Of a stretch of 64,000 nucleotides of DNA, positions 22,814-33,286 are shown one piece after another. Under the pieces are notes generated by a model. It was not told where the DNA came from. It was given only the letters and a program-made list of their open reading frames with translations, and did not search any database. A program made the translations under genes and the position numbers. Position 1 is the first letter of the stretch. Every line of letters starts with the position of its first letter. The stretch spans positions 44,109,184-44,173,183 of the forward strand of contig CM055095.1 of the NCBI GenBank assembly GCA_029204225.1, read 5' to 3'. Source of the stretch: Diphasiastrum complanatum (lineage: Eukaryota; Streptophyta; Lycopodiopsida; Lycopodiales; Lycopodiaceae).

Positions 22814-23381
22814 GATGAGTACGAAAAGCAGTCTTATGTTCGTCAGAAGGGTGCATCCTAATTTGGTAATATCCAAAACGAAGGTCTATCTTAGAAAAGA
22901 TTTTAGAGGTACCGAGCTGGTCAAAGAGGTCATCCATGTGCGGAATAGGGTACTGATTACGAATAGTCAACTTATGTAAAGCACGGTAATCAATACAAAG
23001 GCGTTTGATACCATCTTTCTTACTAACAAGGAGAACAGAGGCACCGAAAGGGTTGTGACTAGGAACAATGAGACCCTGATCTAACAAGGTAGTAATATGG
23101 AGCTCAAGCTCATCATGCTCAGATCGAGACATACGATAAGGGGGACGGGAAGGAGGAGCAGAACCAGGACGCAAGTCAATATGATGGTTCACATCATGTA
23201 GTGGTGGTAGCGTCGTAGGTTCGGAAAAGACAAAAGCATACTGATGTAATAAGTCAGAGATCACCTGAGGAACAGCTGCTGGAGTAGAAACTGGAGGAAC
23301 TGGTACTGCCCGCTGAACACATAATAAGGCTGCACAATGAGCCTTCGGCAGGCTACGAATAAACTGAGTCCCAGTAATCAA
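22814..23381 (-). pseudogene. pol 5' part, chromovirus C
   Basis: Open frame from the UAG at 23384-23382 into [62 protein letters not shown]. It ends at the deletion junction. It is about 88% identical by eye to chromovirus D over this part. Confidence 0.85.
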
Positions 23382-25010
23382 CTAGAAGTCTCCCTGAGAA
23401 TCAATGCCAACAAGTGAGTGTGTAACTGCATCATGGACAAATGTCAATGTCTGTTGTGTCAAGTCCAGTGTAACGGCTCCAAGAGATGCAAACCAATCAG
23501 CACCAAGGATAAGATCATAACGCTCCATACGAATAATGTAAAGATCTGCCTGTCCAGAAAAATCTCCAATGCGATATGGTAAACGCTGAAACATCTGAGA
23601 ACTAGGAAAAGAATGGGGACTGGCAACCTCAACTGTGAGAGGCTGTGAAGCATGAACAGGTGAAGCACGGATCCGACTAGTGATATAACTGTTGATAAAA
23701 GAATGAGTGCTGCCAGTATCAACTAAAGCAATATACTCACGCCCTGTAATGCATACACGTAACCGAATGGAGCGAGGACCAGGACGCCCTGTCCAAGTAG
23801 CATAGGCAAGCTGAGCATGGCAAGTAGCAGGAAGTAAATCAGTGGAAGGCTCAGAGGATAGGTCAGGCTCATCAAAAATATGAATGTAGATATTGGAATC
23901 ATCTGGAGTAGTGCCCTCATGGTAAAAAACAGCAGTAGTAGTAGGGAGAAGCTGACGGCAATCACGGGCAAAATGGTCAGGACTCTTACAACGAAAGCAA
24001 AGACGCTTCTGTTGAAGGTCAGCGAACTCTGCAGACGTGTAACGTCGGACAAAAGCAGGTCGAGGGGTCGGAGGACGAGGAGACGAAGGGACAATGGAAA
24101 GAGCTGGAACAGAAGGGGTAGGTGTAGGGGTGGACGTAGCGGAAAAAGATGAAGCAGAAGGACGGGGTCGGGAGAAGCGGGAAGGGTGTCAGAGTACTTG
24201 TGCTGTAAAAAACTGGCAAGAGACATCTCCTCAACAAGTGTGGGAGGACAGAAGGAAGAAACATCATAACGTAAGGCACCACGAAGCCCAGCAATGTAAT
24301 GAGAAATAAGCTCAGTGGGCTGTAGATTTGCGAAAAGATAAGAAAGCTCCATAAACTGACTGTATAAGAAGCAAGGTCACTGGTCTAAGTGAGACTACGG
24401 AATGTATCACGTTGGCGGTCGAGCCACTGAGGATCAATCATAGCATGACGGAGGTCACGGCGAAAGGTATGCCATATATGGAGCCCGTCCCAATCAGGAT
24501 CAGCTCGATAAACTCGCCACCATGTGGAGGCGTGTCCATCAAAGAGTAAAGTAGCCAACTGGATCTTCTGAGGATGAGTCTTAGGGTAGATTTGAAAATA
24601 TGTGTCAAGTTTAGCAAACCAATTCTCTAATAAGTTCCGATCAGAGGAACCGGAATAGGTGGCAAGTTGTACCCTATCACGAAAGTCTCAAGCAAAGTGG
24701 CGCTCCAGAACTGGGGGACGTGAAAAGAAACTAAGAGGTGGGTTAGGTGGAATGAACGGTCCACCAGTAGGCTGACTAGTAGAGGAAGATGGAAATCCAA
24801 ATGGACGGGGGGTCCCGAATGAAGGAAAAAGAGGAGCTTTACCAGGACCATGAGGCTGTAAAGAATCAATCTGTGACTGCATAGTAGCAAAGCCGGTCAT
24901 AACCGTATTGAAGCGAAGAACGAGGCCAGAAAAGGTATCATCCGTGCGACGAAACTGATCGGATAAGTTTTCCTGAACAGTTTCACTCGGGGTAGGTGAA
25001 TGTGCCATAA
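23382..25010 (-). pseudogene. gag-protease, chromovirus C
   Basis: Starts MAHSPTPSETVQENLSDQF at about 25008 and runs through MQSQIDSLQPHGPGKAP (coiled-coil start) and a capsid-like region. A zinc knuckle (C-x2-C-x4-H-x4-C) lies near 23990 in another frame. An aspartic protease (V-D-T-G in a shifted frame, then LILGADWFASLG) completes it. At least three frameshifts disrupt it, while the homologous frame of chromovirus D is intact. Confidence 0.8.
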
Positions 25011-25694
25011 TGATAGTGGAAGGAATAGACGAGAACTTGAGGGAGCGAACTCTTGTCGTCACCCCAAATTAGTCTATTAAAACCAATATTATCACAACTA
25101 AGAAAGGGCAGCAATCAACAAATGGAAAAAGTGAAAATGAAGGTTGTAAAAATGCGCTGGACAGCCAGGAGGGAAATGTCAAATTGGAATATCAAACGGA
25201 GTCAGAATTCTGTGAAATGTGGCTGAGGATGGGCGTTGGAGAGCCTTTTGATAAACTGTGAAAGATGGCTGGAAACGGATAAAATAATAGGCGAAAGTGA
25301 CAAGTCGGAAGGGCTGGGGCAGCGCTAAACAGGCTGAAGGATTTTGGCAATTTGGAATAGCAAACGATGACGGAATTGGGTGATTTTTGGATGAGGATGG
25401 GCGCTGGACAGGCTGGGAATAATTGTGGAAGATGGCTGCAAACTGGGAACATGTTGGATGAAAGTGACAGGTTGGAAGGCAGGGACAGCGATGGAAAGGA
25501 AGGAGGAGGAGCGCTGGGCAGCAAGGAAGAGAGGGAGCAAAGCAGGGGGAGCGCTAAGTAGGAAGGAGTGCAAGGGGCAGCGATGGAGCAGGGCTGTCAA
25601 GGCAGCAATGGAGCTGTAGGAGCAGCGATGGAGGAGCAGGGCAAGGCAGCGAAAGAAAAAGAAAAAAAATTCCCAAGATTATGCTCAGAAAAGT
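25011..25694 (-). other. 5' leader of chromovirus C
   Basis: Purine-rich on the plus strand, non-coding, with repeated GGGCGCTGG-like motifs and CAGCAATGGAG-like repeats between about 25190 and 25660. The chromovirus D leader has the same kind of motif array. Confidence 0.5.
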
Positions 25695-25695
25695 A

Positions 25696-25706
25696 CTCTG
25701 ATACCA
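25696..25706 (-). other. Primer binding site, chromovirus C
   Basis: The minus strand reads TGGTATCAGAG directly after the LTR end, matching the initiator tRNA-Met type. Confidence 0.85.
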
Positions 25707-26117
25707 AGTTACAGATGAAGCCACAATTGATCTAGAGCTAAGCTATGAAAGCAGCACATAAGCAAGACTTAACCCTAGAAAGCAGGAAAGAGAGAGATTA
25801 AGGAGACTAAAGAGAGAGATCAATATCATCAACTGAATAACAAATGACACAATTTCCCTACTTATAACCAAAAGGAAGCCCTAAAAGGAAGCTTCCGGTG
25901 GCTAGGGCCCAACTGGGAGGGATAATAGTTCGCCCTCCAAGAAGGCCCCCACTCTCCAGTAATATGTCCAAATGGCCTAATAATGAATAATAAGGCCAAA
26001 GGCCAACCATATAGTCTAAGTGTCACTAATGAATAAAAAGGGCCTAAGGCCTGCTTATGCATAAAGTAAAGTACATGTAAATGGATGCGACGAATGTAAT
26101 GAGCCAAGTCCATAACT
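25707..26117 (-). repeat. 5' LTR of chromovirus C
   Basis: A 411-bp LTR with AGTTATGG...TAACT ends, clearly homologous to the LTRs of chromovirus D but diverged. The only LTR left for this copy. Confidence 0.85.
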
Positions 26118-27162
26118 TCAGGGACATCAGTTTTCATGGTACTCCCAGGCTTCTCGTCTCTTGCACATATATGGCATTGATATATCTGATCTACAAGACG
26201 GATCTTATCAGTATCTCAGGGGGTTTATTTATCGTGCATATTCTCGAGTGAGATGGCAGGGGCCCTTGGGGGTCAAACTTCTACCGCGTCAGTTTCCTAG
26301 AGCTTGACAATGTTGGGGTTCCAGTTTTGCCTCGCTACTTGGACAATTGACTTTCACATTGCCTCTGATTTACATTGGGACAGTTCCGAGTTTCCTCACA
26401 TCAGTTGTATGTGGAGACGGGGTGTTTCCAGGGTTTCCTCAGGAGAGAGGTGGAGTCAGAGGAACACTTTCTATTCAAGTGTCCTATCTATTATGAGATC
26501 CGAGGACGCTATCATTGTCTTTTCCGGGATCCTCCAATCACACTACGCTCACTCATTTCATATGCGGACCCTCATTGTGTGGCATCGATGTTGCGTGAGA
26601 TCTTCCTGCTCCGTATAGATATTTGTCAGAGAGATCAATCTGGATACCCCACTCAGTAAACTCAGATTACTTCTTTTTTCTCTAGGAGGCGATCTCAAGC
26701 AGATGACCGACATTTTGTCAAAGGATGGGTCAGACATCTTATCTAGGGATGTTCATCGAGATCGCCCACAGCGCACTGCTTCCAAACCACTCATTATGGC
26801 TACACAAAGACCTCGCAGATGTAGAGCTCATGTACGCAGGCCCAATTCATCAGTTGCTGCATCGTCTTTGTCATCATCTTCTATCATTGCTTTCTTCAGT
26901 TGTGGTCCGGTGGTGACATGACATGACTTCCCATATAGTTCGGATGGTTACTGTACAGCTTTACTGCACCATGTACCTGTACATTATCTCATATTTTCAT
27001 GTCTTGATGACAGAGGAGAGTTTGTTTATTTGTCTAGTCTTGATAGGCTATTATTTAGTAGTTATATTTGCTATTTATGGAGACATTTATTTGCTGCTTT
27101 CATAACACTTGAGATGTACTTGATCCTATATGCCTTTTGGCATTCTAAAGACGTTAATAAAG
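26118..27162 (+). mobile_element. LINE copy 4, 3' part
   Basis: Resumes in the ORF2 C-terminal domain: WYSQASRLL, QYLRGFIYRAYSRVRWQ, GQFRVSSHQL, then EEHFLFKCPIYYEIRGRYHC with the last residues of the Cys/His motif. The 3' UTR and the stem-loop ATGCC-TTTT-GGCAT follow at about 27130-27145. It ends in GTTAATAAAG and a CT tail. Several frameshifts are present. Confidence 0.85.
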
Positions 27163-27198
27163 GTCTCTCGGTCTCTCTCTCTCTCTCTCTCTCTCTCC
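27163..27198 (+). repeat. CT tail of LINE copy 4
   Basis: (CT)n interrupted once by CGG, directly after AATAAAGG. LINE-leader-like sequence starts at its end. Confidence 0.9.
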
Positions 27199-27606
27199 AT
27201 GATCGCTGGCTGCCCACCTTCCTGATCCATCACTGGCTGCTCCATCACAGCTGTGCCTCATCGCTGGCTGGTTGTCCTTCCTTATGGAGCAACTCACGCA
27301 ACCTTGAACTTTCGCTAACTGCCATGACCTGTCATATGTATACATGTATGGATCAACAATGAAGGAGCAATGCACTCGCCTTCACCATAGCTGAGAGCTG
27401 CGCCTCAAGTCATATAACCTCAGGGGTTTGGAAGCTCAACGCAACGATTTGAATGCCAAGGCAGCGTGAGCCAATGATTTGTAAGGCAACGTCTGCTATA
27501 GATTTGTGATGCAACAGGAGCGGAAGCTAAAGATTTGTAATGCAGCTTAATATGATATGCGCCACCTGCTTGCTTGTTGGCATTTCAGTGCTATAAACTA
27601 GAAATT
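27199..27606 (+). other. LINE 5'-leader-like and unassigned sequence
   Basis: The first 75 bp or so repeat CATCGCTGGCTG/CCATCAC motifs like the 5' leader of LINE copy 7. The rest has AGATTTGTAATGC near-repeats and no recognisable gene. Confidence 0.4.
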
Positions 27607-28005
27607 GTGGACAAAGGAGGAGCTCTCTGGCTCAGACGATAGCCTACCCAACTTCTTGAACATCTTAGGGAGCGTGTTTGACGTCACTTTAGGCAGGCAA
27701 CACTACAATTATTTCGCTGGACAGGATGCCATTCGTGGATTCATCACTGGTCAATCAATAGATGATGATGCGTCCGAGTGAGTTCAAGGCCTTTCAGTTT
27801 TGCAGATAAAGAGTACAGTAGATTGGCAAAGCTTTTATTCTAGGTCATATATCTACAGTGGAAAACTGGTAGGAAGATACTATGATATCTATGGTTATCC
27901 AACGAAGGAGTTGCTACAAGGATAAATTACTGAAAAAGCAAGAAGCAGAAGAAAGTCAACTTCCAAATTGCAATTCACGTTGGTCAGAGAAGGATGGAGG
28001 CGAGC
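27607..28005 (+). pseudogene. Retrocopy of a neuferricin/CYB5D2-like heme-binding protein mRNA
   Basis: Intron-less host coding sequence: LWTKEELSGSDDS, then LGSVFDVTLGRQHYNYFAGQ, DWQSFYSRSYIYSGKLVGRY and, in a shifted frame, LPNCNSRWSEKDGGEL. This is the cytochrome-b5-like domain plus the C-x-S-x-W-S tail of the neuferricin (CYB5D2) family, known from general family knowledge. It has one UGA and a frameshift, starts inside the protein, and stops just before the family's usual C-terminal V-W-C. It then joins the 5' leader of LINE copy 5 directly, as expected from a template switch during LINE reverse transcription. Confidence 0.75.
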
Positions 28006-28472
28006 TGACTGGGCGTGCTTCTGCTGACTGGTCGCTGCTGGGCACGTAGCGGACTGGGCGCGCACACTTCAGAGTGCTGGGGGGCTCTAGGGCTGACAGG
28101 GCGCGCATTTGCTGAGTACCATGGCTCCTCCTTGAGGGTCAGGCCCTCCTCGCGCCATACGGACTCGCTCCCCTACAACCGGCACCTCATCCTCCCCCCC
28201 CCCTCGCTGCTAAACCCCCCCCCCCCGGTCGCTGTTGACTCACCCCTTGCTACAGTTCACCCCTCGCTGCTCGTTGACTTCACCACGTTGCAGACTGATG
28301 ATGTGGCAGCGTTGCCTGCCACGCAACGCAAGCAGCGCTGCCTGTTGATGTTGATGTAGATGTAGCACCCCCCCCTGCCTCTTCTTCTCCACAATCACTT
28401 TCTTCTTCTGCTCCTTCTCTTTCATCTTCCTCTTCTTCCACCTCTTCCTCGTCTTCATCGATCTCCAATCCT

Positions 28473-29262
28473 ATGAATTTAGCCATTCCTACGGGCCTCC
28501 TTCCTATTCCTATTTCCCAAGAATCCACGGCTCCTCCACCTACAATAATCCCATACACTCCCTCCAGATCAACCGAACTATTTTCCTCTTGGGAAGCTGA
28601 CCAAATGAGAGCCGATTTTCAACTTTTGAAGCAAGAACTTTCACGATTGAAAGGAGTAGTGGTCTCCTTACTAAAGGAAAAGAACCTGTTCCAGTCCAAA
28701 GTCACCTCGTTGGAGCAAGTGATCAATACTAAGCAGGTTACAGCCTCAGAAACGACCACCACCATGATACGGGAGCTTGAGAGTAAAATCGAACAGCATA
28801 AAGATTCATGGGCAGTAGTCTTAAAGAAAGGCACCAAGCCTAGCGCCCCCATTTCCTCAGTCATCTCAGCCACCATTTCGAAAGAGCGGTCAAGGGAGTA
28901 AAAAGCCCATAACATCAGGTTTCGTGGGATACCGGACACAAGACGCCATTGCCGAGGCTACGAGATTTCTCGAGACCACTCTAGGACATGTGACTGATGG
29001 GCTAGATTCAGCTTGCAGGACCACTAGAGATGCAGCTACACTGATCATTCGCTTCACATCCCTAGACAGCCGCAGAGAAGCTTTACACTGTAGAGCCCAG
29101 TTACGTGGCACTACCATACATATGGACGACGATCTTACCTATATCAAGGTTGAGGAGAGGCGTAAAGCCTTCCAGGTCGCTCGAGAGACTGGTAGACGAG
29201 TCATATGTCGAGATGGTCAGATACGATTTGTTGCTGGCACCCCTAGCCGTTCCCAAAGCTAG
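28473..29262 (+). pseudogene. LINE ORF1 (L1-ORF1p-like), copy 5
   Basis: Begins with a Pro-rich N-terminus (MNLAIPTGLLPIPISQEST). A long coiled coil follows (FQLLKQELSRLKGVVVSLLK and onward), then a linker, an RRM-like domain (ITFRGIPDT-type near 28910) and a C-terminal domain (CRAQLRGTTIHMDDDLTYIK). No CCHC knuckle is present. In L1-type elements this protein trimerises and coats the RNA. The copy is broken by UAA at 28899-28901 and by a frameshift near 28938. Confidence 0.8.
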
Positions 29263-29302
29263 GAAGTCGGGGGCCCCGGGATTGGGAGCATCCCGGGGCC
29301 CC
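29260..29302 (+). promoter_or_regulatory. UAG plus perfect junction hairpin, LINE copy 5
   Basis: UAG is at 29260-29262. The stem arm GGGGCCCCGGGA (29270-29281) pairs perfectly with TCCCGGGGCCCC (29291-29302) around the loop TTGGGAGCA. In this copy a later one-base shift separates the UAG frame from the endonuclease. Confidence 0.65.
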
Positions 29303-29310
29303 ATCCATAC

Positions 29311-32300
29311 CATGCCATCTTCAAATTGGGGTATGCAATTGTGATGGCATCCACTCATCCTCTACAGCAGGTGATTTGATTGACTTTATCACTGCACGGG
29401 ACCTATTGTTTTTTATGGAGACTCACAAGAACCAGGTGCGCGGTTTACCGACCTTCCCGAGATACAGATGGGATTCAATATACAGGACTAGATCAGCCAG
29501 TGGCCGTGGTTCAGGAGTGGCTTGTCTCTACATAGAGTACCTTCATCAGATGTTTGAGTTCGTCGGGATGATGAGCATGCACAATATATTCGGCTTCGTA
29601 TCACAGGACGAGCGATTGGTTTGGACAGGGACATCTTCATTGTTGCCTGCTATTTTCCTCCAGAGTCCTCCTCCTTTGTTGAGGGTGTTGGCTCACCTTA
29701 TTTGGACCTTTCAGCGGATATCATCAGATTTGCAGAGCAGGGGCATATTTTCCTCACTAGGATTTTAATGCCCGGACAGCTTCACGACAGACAGAGTTCC
29801 ATGATGCTACAGACCAGATGCGAGTTCATCCCTTGATAATGACAGCTTGGGGATCAATAGGATTTCCGATGATGGACCGGGACCTATTACTTTATATGGT
29901 GAGTACCTGTTGCAGTTTGGTGAGGCACATGAGTTAGCCATTTATAATGGCCTACCTCACTGGCCTAACTCTGGTAGCTATACTTGTCACCCTCACAGTG
30001 GGGGTCATAGTGTGGTTGATTACCTCATGGGGTCACCGTCATCCATCCCTCTCATTCATAGATTCCATATCTCCCCTACCACCCTCTCCAATCATTCGTT
30101 TATCTTCGCTATTGACCACCTTCCACCATTACAACCTCTACACCAGTCCATCCTTTCCCGTGCAACCAAATACACCTTCCACCCCCTCTCCATCCCACTC
30201 TACCAGGAATCCCTCACCTCCTTACTTCACTCTTTTCCACACAGTGAATCGCTGGAGTCACAAGCCGCCTTCCTCACCACCTGTCTCCACTCTGCAGCTA
30301 CTTTGGCTTTCCCCTCTAAACCTCATAAACACAAACCAATCCATCCACGATCATCCCGACCTTTCCATCCACCGCACTATCACACATGCTTGTTTCCACA
30401 CCCGCCATCTCCTCCGCTCTTCACGGCATACAACCGCACACTTCGTCGCAAAAAAAAAAAAAAAGCGTGCCTATGATGACTCTAAAGGAAACCGCCTTGT
30501 GAACCTTCTTCTCCGCTCCTCCTCTGGTGCCTTTTGGCGTGAGTTTATCCGTCGTGCCCCCCGCCTCTTCTGGACGACTTACATATTTGGAGCGACTATG
30601 CTACCCAGCTTTACACAATACCCACTAATACGCCCATCTCCATCTCTCCTCGACCTTCAGACTTCCCCTTCTTCACCCCTGACTGGGTTCGAGCAGCAAT
30701 CAAAAAGCTGAAAACCCACCGCTCCAAAGACATTGAAGACCTTGAGTCTGAGCTACTGATTCACGCCCCCGATACCCTTGCCCCTACATTACCCACTCTC
30801 CTTAACCATGTTGTTGTTGAGGGCTTCCCATCCTCTTGGTGCACCAACATCATACATCCTATCCATAAAAATGGTGACCCCATGCTACCTGGTAATTACT
30901 GCACTATTATGATTGGACATGTCCTTGCAAAGTTATATGGCGTCATCCTCCAGTCTGCAGTTAGCTCAGAGGCAGAGTCTAAGAGATTACATGCTTTGGG
31001 TCAGGCAGGGTTCCGCGCTCATTATTCCACTATAGATCACATATTCACACTCCGAGCCATCATTGAGGAGGTTAGACACAGGAAAGAAAAGGTTTATTGT
31101 TGTTTTGTGGATTTCATAAAAGCCTTTGATTCTGTCCCACGCTCTTTACTTATCCAGAGACTCTGAGACCTGGGTTTCTCTACAGATATTATTCTAGCCG
31201 TCATGGCTCTCTATGAGAGGGTTTTGGGTTGCTTTCGCCATGGTAGTGGCATTTCTGAGCAAATCTGGAGTACTATTGGGGTTAAGCGGGGATGCCCTCT
31301 CTCACCAGTACTCTTTCGATTATATATTGACGAGCTAGAGCAAGTCATCTCTCAGTGTGGTGGGGATGGTTGTCGGCTGGGAGACATTCAGATTGTCATC
31401 CTTCTGTATGCGGATGATGTGGTACTAGTCTCCCGTACCAGAGAGGGATTACAGAGACAGTTGGACTGTTTACACACTTTTTGTACCCAGTGGGGTTTAG
31501 GGGTGAACCTCTCGAAGACCAAAGTTATGGTCTTCAATACCTCTCAGGCCTTCATGCAGCGCCAGGAGCTTACCTTTGATGGACAGTCCCTAGAGGTGGT
31601 TTCTTCATACACTTACCTGGGCGTGCTCTTCTCTGGTCCTACCTTCAGCATGAGACAGGCGGCTACTTCTAGACTTGGGAAGCGCCACTCTTCCCTAGTC
31701 CAGCTGGAGAGATTCTACTTCCGTAAGTCTATCCGAGATGCCCCGAGTAAGTGCTATCATCTTCACAATGGTCCAACATTTCACGCTTACAGACCACCAT
31801 GTTGGCTTGCATGATCTGAGCGAAGCCCTCGGTTCCCATGAGATCATCCTTGCAGAGTTTGCCACCCCCCCTATTCAGATTGAGGCAGCCTTCCAACTTA
31901 TCACGTACATCCAGAGAGCTCAGGCACTTCCTGATACCGAGCAGCGATATACGCAGACTACACTCATGTCCTCTCATCACCTTCAGACTCAGGGATACCG
32001 GCTATCATGGTTCTCTCAGGCATCACACTTCCTCATGGAAGCATTTGGTATCACTATCACTAATCTCCCTTTGGTTACACACCAGTACATTAGACATTTT
32101 TTATACAGAGCATATCTCGACCGTACTTGGCGTCACCAACTGGGGGTTAAGTCTGACTACTACCGGAATCACTTTCTAAAGCAGGATGCCATTGGTCTTC
32201 CAGTTTTACCTCGCTATTTGTCCTCTAAACTATCACACGGTCTCCGTTTCACTTTGGGACAATTCAGAGTCTCCTCACATCAATTGGCTATTGAGACAGG

Positions 32301-32634
32301 CAGATTCCAGGATACACCACGAGAGGAGAGACTATGCCTGTTGTGTCCCCTACATGAGATAGAGTCCGAGGAGCCTTTTATCTTCAGATGCCCCATATAT
32401 TATGAGATTAGAGGGAGATATCACTATTTATTCCGTGACATGCCTACTACACTCAGAGCACTGATGGGATATGAGGACTCTTGTTGTGTCGCACTTATGC
32501 TACAAGAGATGGTCTTGCTACGCCAGGACAGGTACCAATCAACTCACCAACCACATCCTAGCTCTCAGGCTCAGATTACGTCTTTCTTCACCAGGAGATG
32601 GACACGGCCTGACGACGACATACCACCTCACTGA
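29311..32634 (+). pseudogene. LINE ORF2, copy 5
   Basis: Endonuclease pieces at 29330-30100 (NCDGIHSS, METHKNQVRGLP, VACYFPPESSS, LSNHSF where others have LSDHSF). Linker at 30100-30880. RT at 30882-31600 with GQAGFRAHYSTIDH, FVDFIKAFDSVPR, GVKRGCPLSPVLF and ILLYADDVVLVSRT. The C-terminal domain ends with RLCLLCPLHEIESEEPF...RGRYHYLF. A UGA at 31165-31167 replaces an Arg codon, and residues between K-C and the SRLQ helix are deleted near 31755. The YADD box is intact. Confidence 0.85.
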
Positions 32635-32970
32635 TGTCAGAGACAATGTATCACTCATAGTCATGCAGCAATTCACACTTCTCATCTTATTACGAGAGCG
32701 CACAGTTTTCACCCTCCTAGACGACATCAGCGACGGCCCATACCTCCTGATACAGCTCGTATTATGTCTTTTTTCAACAACAGCACTATCTAACACTATC
32801 TGATACTACTCTACTCCTGGCAGCTATTCTTGCTCCCACTTATGGACAGTTGGCAGTTTGTAGTTTACAGTTATATTACTCATTTCTCTTTTATGCATAA
32901 CTTTTCTTGGAGACGTTTATATACACTCCCATGGTTTTCACATACTTGACATGTACTCCTTTTGGTCTTA

Positions 32971-32985
32971 TATGCCTTTTGGCAT
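32971..32985 (+). promoter_or_regulatory. LINE 3'-terminal stem-loop, copy 5
   Basis: ATGCC-TTTT-GGCAT within TATGCCTTTTGGCATGG, followed by AAAAGACATTAATAAAG and the tail. The same hairpin occurs in copies 4, 8 and 14, and in copy 11 with one G-U pair. Confidence 0.6.
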
Positions 32986-33004
32986 GGAAAAGACATTAAT
33001 AAAG

Positions 33005-33029
33005 CTTTCTTTCTTTCTTTCTTTCTCTC
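33005..33029 (+). repeat. (CTTT)n/CT tail of LINE copy 5
   Basis: CTTTCTTTCTTT...CTCTCA directly after AATAAAG. It is a variant of the CT tail. Confidence 0.9.
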
Positions 33030-33286
33030 AGCGGGTCACTGAGCAAACCTGGAGCGGATCTGAGCGGACATGGAGTGGATCTGAGCGGACCTGGAGCACA
33101 GTTCTGAGCGGACCTGGAGCACAGATCTAGAGCGCGGATCTGAGCGGATCTGAGCCCCCGATGTACTGCTACTAGTCCTACGCTGCTGCTAGCACGCTTC
33201 TGGTGCTAACACATGTTGACCGGACTCCTGCTATTCGGACCTACAAGATCGTGCTACAACCTTCAACCCTGTCCTATGGCTCCATG
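33030..33286 (+). other. GC-rich tandem-repeat leader-like sequence
   Basis: About six imperfect copies of a 20-24-bp unit with the core GAGCGGATCTGAGCGGAC between 33036 and 33155, then unique GC-rich sequence. No ORF. It follows a LINE tail, which is where other LINE 5' leaders start, so it may be the leader of a copy whose body was separated by LINE copy 6. Confidence 0.5.

Larger units (their letters stand above)
22814..26117 (-). mobile_element. Ty3/gypsy chromovirus C, 3'-truncated
   Basis: In sense order: 5' LTR (26117-25707), tRNA-Met primer site, a long GC-rich leader, gag-protease (about 25008-23382), a shared UAG, and the start of RT. It breaks off at 22814 within H-K-T-A-F-R-T-H, before the YxDD box. 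Integrase, chromodomain and 3' LTR are gone. It sits inside LINE copy 4, and the deletion removed both the element's 3' half and the LINE RT domain. Confidence 0.85.
28006..33004 (+). mobile_element. CT-tailed LINE copy 5, near full length
   Basis: Order: GC-rich 5' leader (28006-28472, with C runs at about 28191-28228), ORF1 (28473-29262), UAG and hairpin, ORF2 (about 29311-32634), 3' UTR, stem-loop, AATAAAG, tail. It is the longest copy not interrupted by another element. Both ORFs carry frameshifts, including one at an A run of about 15 at 30450-30464. Confidence 0.9.

Noticed and set aside
30450..30464. A-run of about 15 taken as a LINE poly(A) tail or insertion boundary
   Set aside because: LINE ORF2 linker sequence continues on both sides; it is an indel-prone homopolymer inside copy 5.
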